A stretch of DNA of 8,256 nt from Pseudolabrys sp. (GTDB lineage Bacteria; Pseudomonadota; Alphaproteobacteria; Rhizobiales; Xanthobacteraceae): contig JAHCKF010000139.1 in the NCBI GenBank assembly GCA_026125925.1, positions 1-8,256 of the forward strand, read 5' to 3'. Numbering within the stretch: position 1 is the first letter of the stretch; every line of letters begins with the position of its first letter. Shown one piece after another: positions 5,700 through 8,256 of this stretch. The notes below the pieces were generated by a model that worked only from the letters and a program-made list of their open reading frames with translations, was not told the DNA's origin and searched no databases. The position numbers and the translations under genes were made by a program.

Positions 5700-6323
5700 C
5701 TATTTGCCGTTGCCGGCCGGTGAGTTTTCGTTCGCAGAATTGGCCGCCGGTTTCGGCGCCGCCTTCGACACGCCGACCAGCGCCGGGCGCAGCACGCGGT
5801 CGCCGATCATGTAACCGGACTGAATGACCTGCGCGACGTGACCTGACGGCACATCGGCGTTCGGCACTTCGTACATCGCCTGATGAATATTGGGATCGAA
5901 CTTCTCGCCCTGCGGCGTGAACTTCTTGACGCCGTTGTTCTCCAGCGTCTTCAGCAGCTCGCGCTCGGTCAGCTCGACGCCTTCAAGCACGCCCTTGATC
6001 GACGCATCGACTGTGGCGCGGGCTTCCTCCGGCAGGGTCGCGAGCGCGCGATGCATGTTGTCGGCAACGTTGAGCACGTCGCGTGCGAACTTGGTGATGC
6101 CGTAAGCGCGCGCGTCGGCGACTTCGCGCTCGGTGCGCTTGCGCAGATTTTCCATCTCCGCCAGCGTGCGCAGCAGCTTGTCCTTGTATTCGAAGGCTTC
6201 GCGCTTGGCCTCGGCCAGCGGATCCGGCTGCTCGGCAAATTCCGGCGTCGGCGCCGTCTGGGCGGTGGTATTTTCGGTCTCGGCGCTCGCGTTCTCAGCC
6301 TTACGCGCGGTCGGGTCCGTCAT
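5700..6323 (-). CDS. grpE: Nucleotide exchange factor GrpE
   Basis: GrpE is a cytosolic dimer that releases ADP from DnaK and so resets the chaperone cycle; it also acts as a thermosensor. The 207-residue length fits alphaproteobacterial GrpE. Residues 1-35 are a low-complexity, disordered N-terminus rich in Ala, Thr and Glu. Residues about 36-75 form the long coiled-coil helix, with the conserved core [13 protein letters not shown] at 55-67. Residues about 135-187 form the beta wing domain, including [11 protein letters not shown] (140-150) and the family signature [16 protein letters not shown] (170-185). A Pro/Ala/Asn-rich tail follows. The ATG at 6323 fits the family start; its Shine-Dalgarno site is weak. 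The gene follows hrcA by 109 bases, and the gap contains an RpoH-like promoter, so grpE can be transcribed on its own in heat shock as well as with hrcA. It is separated from dnaK by about 5.3 kb carrying four unrelated genes. Confidence 0.98.
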   Translation of the reverse strand: MTDPTARKAENASAETENTTAQTAPTPEFAEQPDPLAEAKREAFEYKDKLLRTLAEMENLRKRTEREVADARAYGITKFARDVLNVADNMHRALATLPEEARATVDASIKGVLEGVELTERELLKTLENNGVKKFTPQGEKFDPNIHQAMYEVPNADVPSGHVAQVIQSGYMIGDRVLRPALVGVSKAAPKPAANSANENSPAGNGK

Positions 6324-6356
6324 CGTCTCAATCCACTTCTTGATATGGGTGTGGCC

Positions 6357-6388
6357 CGGATATCAGGGCTGGAGGTCAAAAAATCAAG
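6357..6388 (-). promoter_or_regulatory. RpoH-type heat-shock promoter of grpE
   Basis: On the minus strand CTTG (6388-6385) is followed by 18 bases and CTGATATCCG (6366-6357). Compared with CTTG-N17/18-CYTATNTNNG only one constrained position differs (G for T at position 3 of the -10 element). Transcription would start near 6350, giving a leader of about 27 bases. An inverted repeat TGATAT/ATATCA (6341-6346 and 6360-6365) overlaps the -10 element. The same promoter type precedes dnaK, which supports both calls. Confidence 0.68.
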
Positions 6389-6432
6389 CTTTTCCAGCCC
6401 GATCGGCCGAAAATCCTGTATTTCCGGCGCTT

Positions 6433-7527
6433 TTAATGCCCGGAGCCCGACAAAAGGCGGCTCACGACACGGGCGGTGTAGTCCACCATCGGGATGATCC
6501 GGGCGTAGTTCAACCGCGTCGGGCCGATGACGCCGATGACACCGACAATGCGCCCGGCATTGTCGCGGTACGGCGCGACGATGGTCGAGGAGCCCGACAG
6601 CGAGAACAGCTTGTTCTCCGAGCCGATGAAGATGCGCACACCGTCGCCGCGCTCGGCGCGGCCGAGCAGGTCGATGACGCCGCGCTGCGCCTCGAGCGCA
6701 TCGAACAGCGAACGAACGCGCTCGAGATCCTCCAGCGCGTGCAGATCCTCGAGCAGATTGGCGTGGCCGCGCACGATGAGCTGGCGCGCCGCGGTGTCGC
6801 CGCCGGACCAGCTCGCCAGTCCCGCGGCAATGATCTTCTGCGTCAGTTGATCGAGCTCAGCCTGGCCCTGCGCCAGCGCCGCCTCGATCTCCGTGCGCAG
6901 TTCCGACAGCGTCTTGCCGCGGATATGGGCGTTGAGGAAGTTGCCGGCCTCGGTCAGCGCCGATGGCGGCAGTCCCGCCGGCACATTGAGCACGCGGTTT
7001 TCGACCTGGCCGTCTTCGCCGACCAGCACGGCAAGGGCCCGCTCCGGCTCCAGCCGCACGAATTCGATATGCTTGAGCCGGGTATCGGCCTTCGCCGTCA
7101 GCACCACGCCGGCCGAACGCGTCAGCCCCGACAACATCTGCGAGGCTTCGGTGAGCACCGCTTCCATCGATTTGCCACCGCCGGCGCCGGCAACCTGGGC
7201 TTCGATCGAGCGGCGGTTGTCTTCGGTGAGGTCGCCGACCTGCATCAGCGCATCGACGAAGAAGCGCAGGCCAAGTTCCGTCGGCAGCCGTCCGGCCGAG
7301 GTATGCGGCGCGAAGACGAGGCCGAGCTGCTCGAGGTCCGACATCACGTTACGCACCGAGGCCGGCGACAAGGTGATCGGCAGAATGCGAGACAGATTGC
7401 GCGAACCGACCGGTTCGCCCGTGGCGAGGTAGCTCTCGACGATCGAGCGGAAAATCTCGCGCGAGCGCTCGTTGAGCGCCGCGAGGCTGACCTGCGAAGT
7501 GCCGATTGGAACGTCGTGAGACGCCAC
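6433..7527 (-). CDS. hrcA: Heat-inducible transcription repressor HrcA
   Basis: HrcA represses class I heat-shock genes by binding CIRCE operators and needs GroEL to stay active. The 364-residue length is normal for alphaproteobacteria. The N-terminal winged helix domain spans about residues 17-85: [20 protein letters not shown], then [28 protein letters not shown] as the recognition region, and the HTSAGRLPT wing (75-83), which is diagnostic. The C-terminal GAF-like domain holds [30 protein letters not shown] and the conserved [31 protein letters not shown] end. The start is GTG at 7527, supported by an AGAGGA ribosome binding site and by family alignment. No CIRCE (TTAGCACTC-N9-GAGTGCTAA) occurs in the window, so its targets, probably groESL, are elsewhere. 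In many relatives rph lies beside hrcA; here the divergent neighbour is a His-rich secreted protein. Confidence 0.98.
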   Translation of the reverse strand: MASHDVPIGTSQVSLAALNERSREIFRSIVESYLATGEPVGSRNLSRILPITLSPASVRNVMSDLEQLGLVFAPHTSAGRLPTELGLRFFVDALMQVGDLTEDNRRSIEAQVAGAGGGKSMEAVLTEASQMLSGLTRSAGVVLTAKADTRLKHIEFVRLEPERALAVLVGEDGQVENRVLNVPAGLPPSALTEAGNFLNAHIRGKTLSELRTEIEAALAQGQAELDQLTQKIIAAGLASWSGGDTAARQLIVRGHANLLEDLHALEDLERVRSLFDALEAQRGVIDLLGRAERGDGVRIFIGSENKLFSLSGSSTIVAPYRDNAGRIVGVIGVIGPTRLNYARIIPMVDYTARVVSRLLSGSGH

Positions 7528-7572
7528 CTGTAAGTCCTCTTGTTACCGTCTAAATTTGGACATCGTGGCGGG

Positions 7573-7592
7573 CTTGATCAAGTCGGGACTTG
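7573..7592. promoter_or_regulatory. Nested palindromes in the divergent gap, possible operator
   Basis: The 124-base gap between hrcA and the His-rich gene holds the 10-base palindrome CTTGATCAAG (7573-7582), overlapped by a second inverted repeat CAAGT-CGGG-ACTTG (7579-7592). Together they give three CTTG/CAAG half-sites within 20 bases, the sort of arrangement used by dimeric regulators. On the minus strand TTGATC could also serve as a poor -35 element for hrcA. The pattern is visible; the regulatory role is inferred. Confidence 0.35.
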
Positions 7593-7651
7593 CGGGCCGG
7601 CCTACAACAATGCCATTTTGCTCCGGTCGCGGCGAGAGTATTGCAGGCGGA

Positions 7652-8080
7652 ATGCTGGCTCTGTTTACCAAATCCTGGCGGAAGAAGGCGGCGATTGTCG
7701 CGCTCGTCTTCTATGCGCTCGGCATTGCCGCGCCGGCCGCCGCCTTGGCCCTGGCCGATGGCGGCACGCATTGCCTGCCGATGACGGCGACACAGGCCAC
7801 CGCCGACTCTCAGCACAGCCACGGGGCCGCCAGCACCCCCCACGGCCACGACGCGGCCGCCGCCGATCATCAGCCGCACTCCGCCCCGGCGGCGGACGAC
7901 CATGGCGTGACCGGCAAATGCTGCGGCACGTTCTGCTTTACGGCCCTTGCTCCGCATGTCGCGCCGGTCGGCGCGCCCCTGATGCGCGTGGCGGCCGTGA
8001 GCCAGTTGCGCGTCGTCCACCTGTTCGGCCACGGCGCCGACCCCATCGATCGCCCTCCGCGAGACCTCCTGTCGATCTGA
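7652..8080 (+). CDS. Small secreted His-rich, Cys-containing protein, putative metal binder
   Basis: From the ATG at 7652 the product has 142 residues. An upstream in-frame ATG at 7556 would add 32 residues, but that would bury the signal sequence behind an unlikely extension, so I prefer 7652 (purine-rich GGCGGA just before it). Residues 1-34 form a signal peptide: KSWRKK, then a hydrophobic core, cut near ALA-DGG. The mature protein has a His-rich, probably disordered stretch at about 52-85 with HSH, HGH, DHQPH and DDHG groups, 11 histidines overall, plus Cys41 and the cluster KCCGTFC (89-95). It ends in DPIDRPPRDLLSI. Such small proteins often lie beside heavy-metal efflux genes in alphaproteobacteria, and His/Cys groups of this type bind copper, zinc, nickel or cobalt. 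The next gene also begins with a signal peptide, consistent with an envelope operon. I cannot name the family; metal binding is inferred from composition. Confidence 0.75.
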   Translation: MLALFTKSWRKKAAIVALVFYALGIAAPAAALALADGGTHCLPMTATQATADSQHSHGAASTPHGHDAAAADHQPHSAPAADDHGVTGKCCGTFCFTALAPHVAPVGAPLMRVAAVSQLRVVHLFGHGADPIDRPPRDLLSI

Positions 8081-8147
8081 GTACCGGCACGACGCGGCCT
8101 GACGGCCGTGGCGCGCCCGTTGTCAATTCGACGGACGAGGATATGCG

Positions 8148-8256
8148 ATGTCATCCCGACACTGTTCGCGGCCGGCTGCCTTGCGGCGGCAGGCGACGTC
8201 ATGGCGCTTCACCAGAAGCGGCCTTCTGCTCACCAGTTTCCTGATTCTGCCGGCTT
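8148..8256 (+). CDS. N-terminus of an exported protein, truncated by the window edge
   Basis: Only 36 codons are visible. The ATG at 8148 has a good GAGGA site 6 bases upstream, and it begins 67 bases after the His-rich gene on the same strand. The translation starts MSSRHCSRPAAL, continues with basic residues (RRQ, WRF-TR) and then SGLLLTSFLILPA, a typical signal peptide or lipoprotein leader cut off before its cleavage site. The frame stays open to the last base. By position it might be the outer-membrane or periplasmic part of a metal efflux system (for example a CzcC/CusC-like protein), but nothing visible proves that. Confidence 0.5.
   Translation, partial: MSSRHCSRPAALRRQATSWRFTRSGLLLTSFLILPA

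Noticed and set aside
6133..7533. Plus-strand open frame of 466 codons
   Set aside because: It is antisense to hrcA and the start of grpE, both certain genes. The composition (Arg, Gln, His, Ala rich) is typical of a shadow frame.
7528..7560. RpoH-type promoter for hrcA
   Set aside because: A CTTG at 7582-7579 region on the minus strand is followed only by a poor -10 match (CCAAATTTAG) at a 19-base spacing, so the case is too weak to list.
6324..7651. CIRCE operator near hrcA or grpE
   Set aside because: No TTAGCACTC or GAGTGCTAA was found in the gaps 6324-6432 or 7528-7651.
1..8256. CRISPR arrays, tRNA or rRNA genes, transposases
   Set aside because: No regularly spaced repeats, tRNA-like cloverleaf, rRNA segments or transposase-like translations were seen on either strand.

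Overview
The window is high-GC DNA with strong GC preference at third codon positions. The DnaK, GrpE and HrcA sequences and two heat-shock promoters of the alphaproteobacterial RpoH type point to an alphaproteobacterium, most likely of the order Hyphomicrobiales (Rhizobiales), in or near the Bradyrhizobium/Rhodopseudomonas group. The order is inferred from general resemblance and could not be checked by search.

Layout, left to right. Positions 1-387 (minus) are the first 129 codons of dnaK. Upstream of it lie a leader rich in inverted repeats and a full match to the RpoH promoter consensus (548-578). A divergent plus-strand gene (702-1661) encodes an exported protein of unknown function. Two strong hairpins of an interspersed palindromic repeat (about 1658-1775) fill the gap to three minus-strand genes (5439 down to 1788): an imelysin-family (M75/EfeO-like) periplasmic protein, a di-haem cytochrome c peroxidase-like protein and an OprB-family porin. 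They are spaced 2 and 41 bases apart, so probably form one operon. Next come grpE (5700-6323, minus) with its own RpoH-like promoter and a terminator, then hrcA (6433-7527, minus, GTG start). Divergent from hrcA is a small secreted His-rich, Cys-containing protein (7652-8080, plus), followed by the signal-peptide end of another exported protein that runs off the window (8148-8256, plus).

Two themes are interleaved. One is cytosolic protein quality control: hrcA and grpE, then dnaK about 5.3 kb further on, with RpoH-type promoters before grpE and dnaK and no CIRCE operator in the window. The other is the cell envelope and, by inference, metals: the imelysin, peroxidase and porin cassette sits between grpE and dnaK, and a His-rich putative metal-binding protein lies on the far side of hrcA. 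The cassette is the most interesting part. It resembles EfeO/EfeB-type iron handling in logic (an M75 protein plus a haem peroxidase), but uses a di-haem c-type peroxidase with a long helical C-terminal extension and adds an outer-membrane porin. Its function in metal uptake is an inference.
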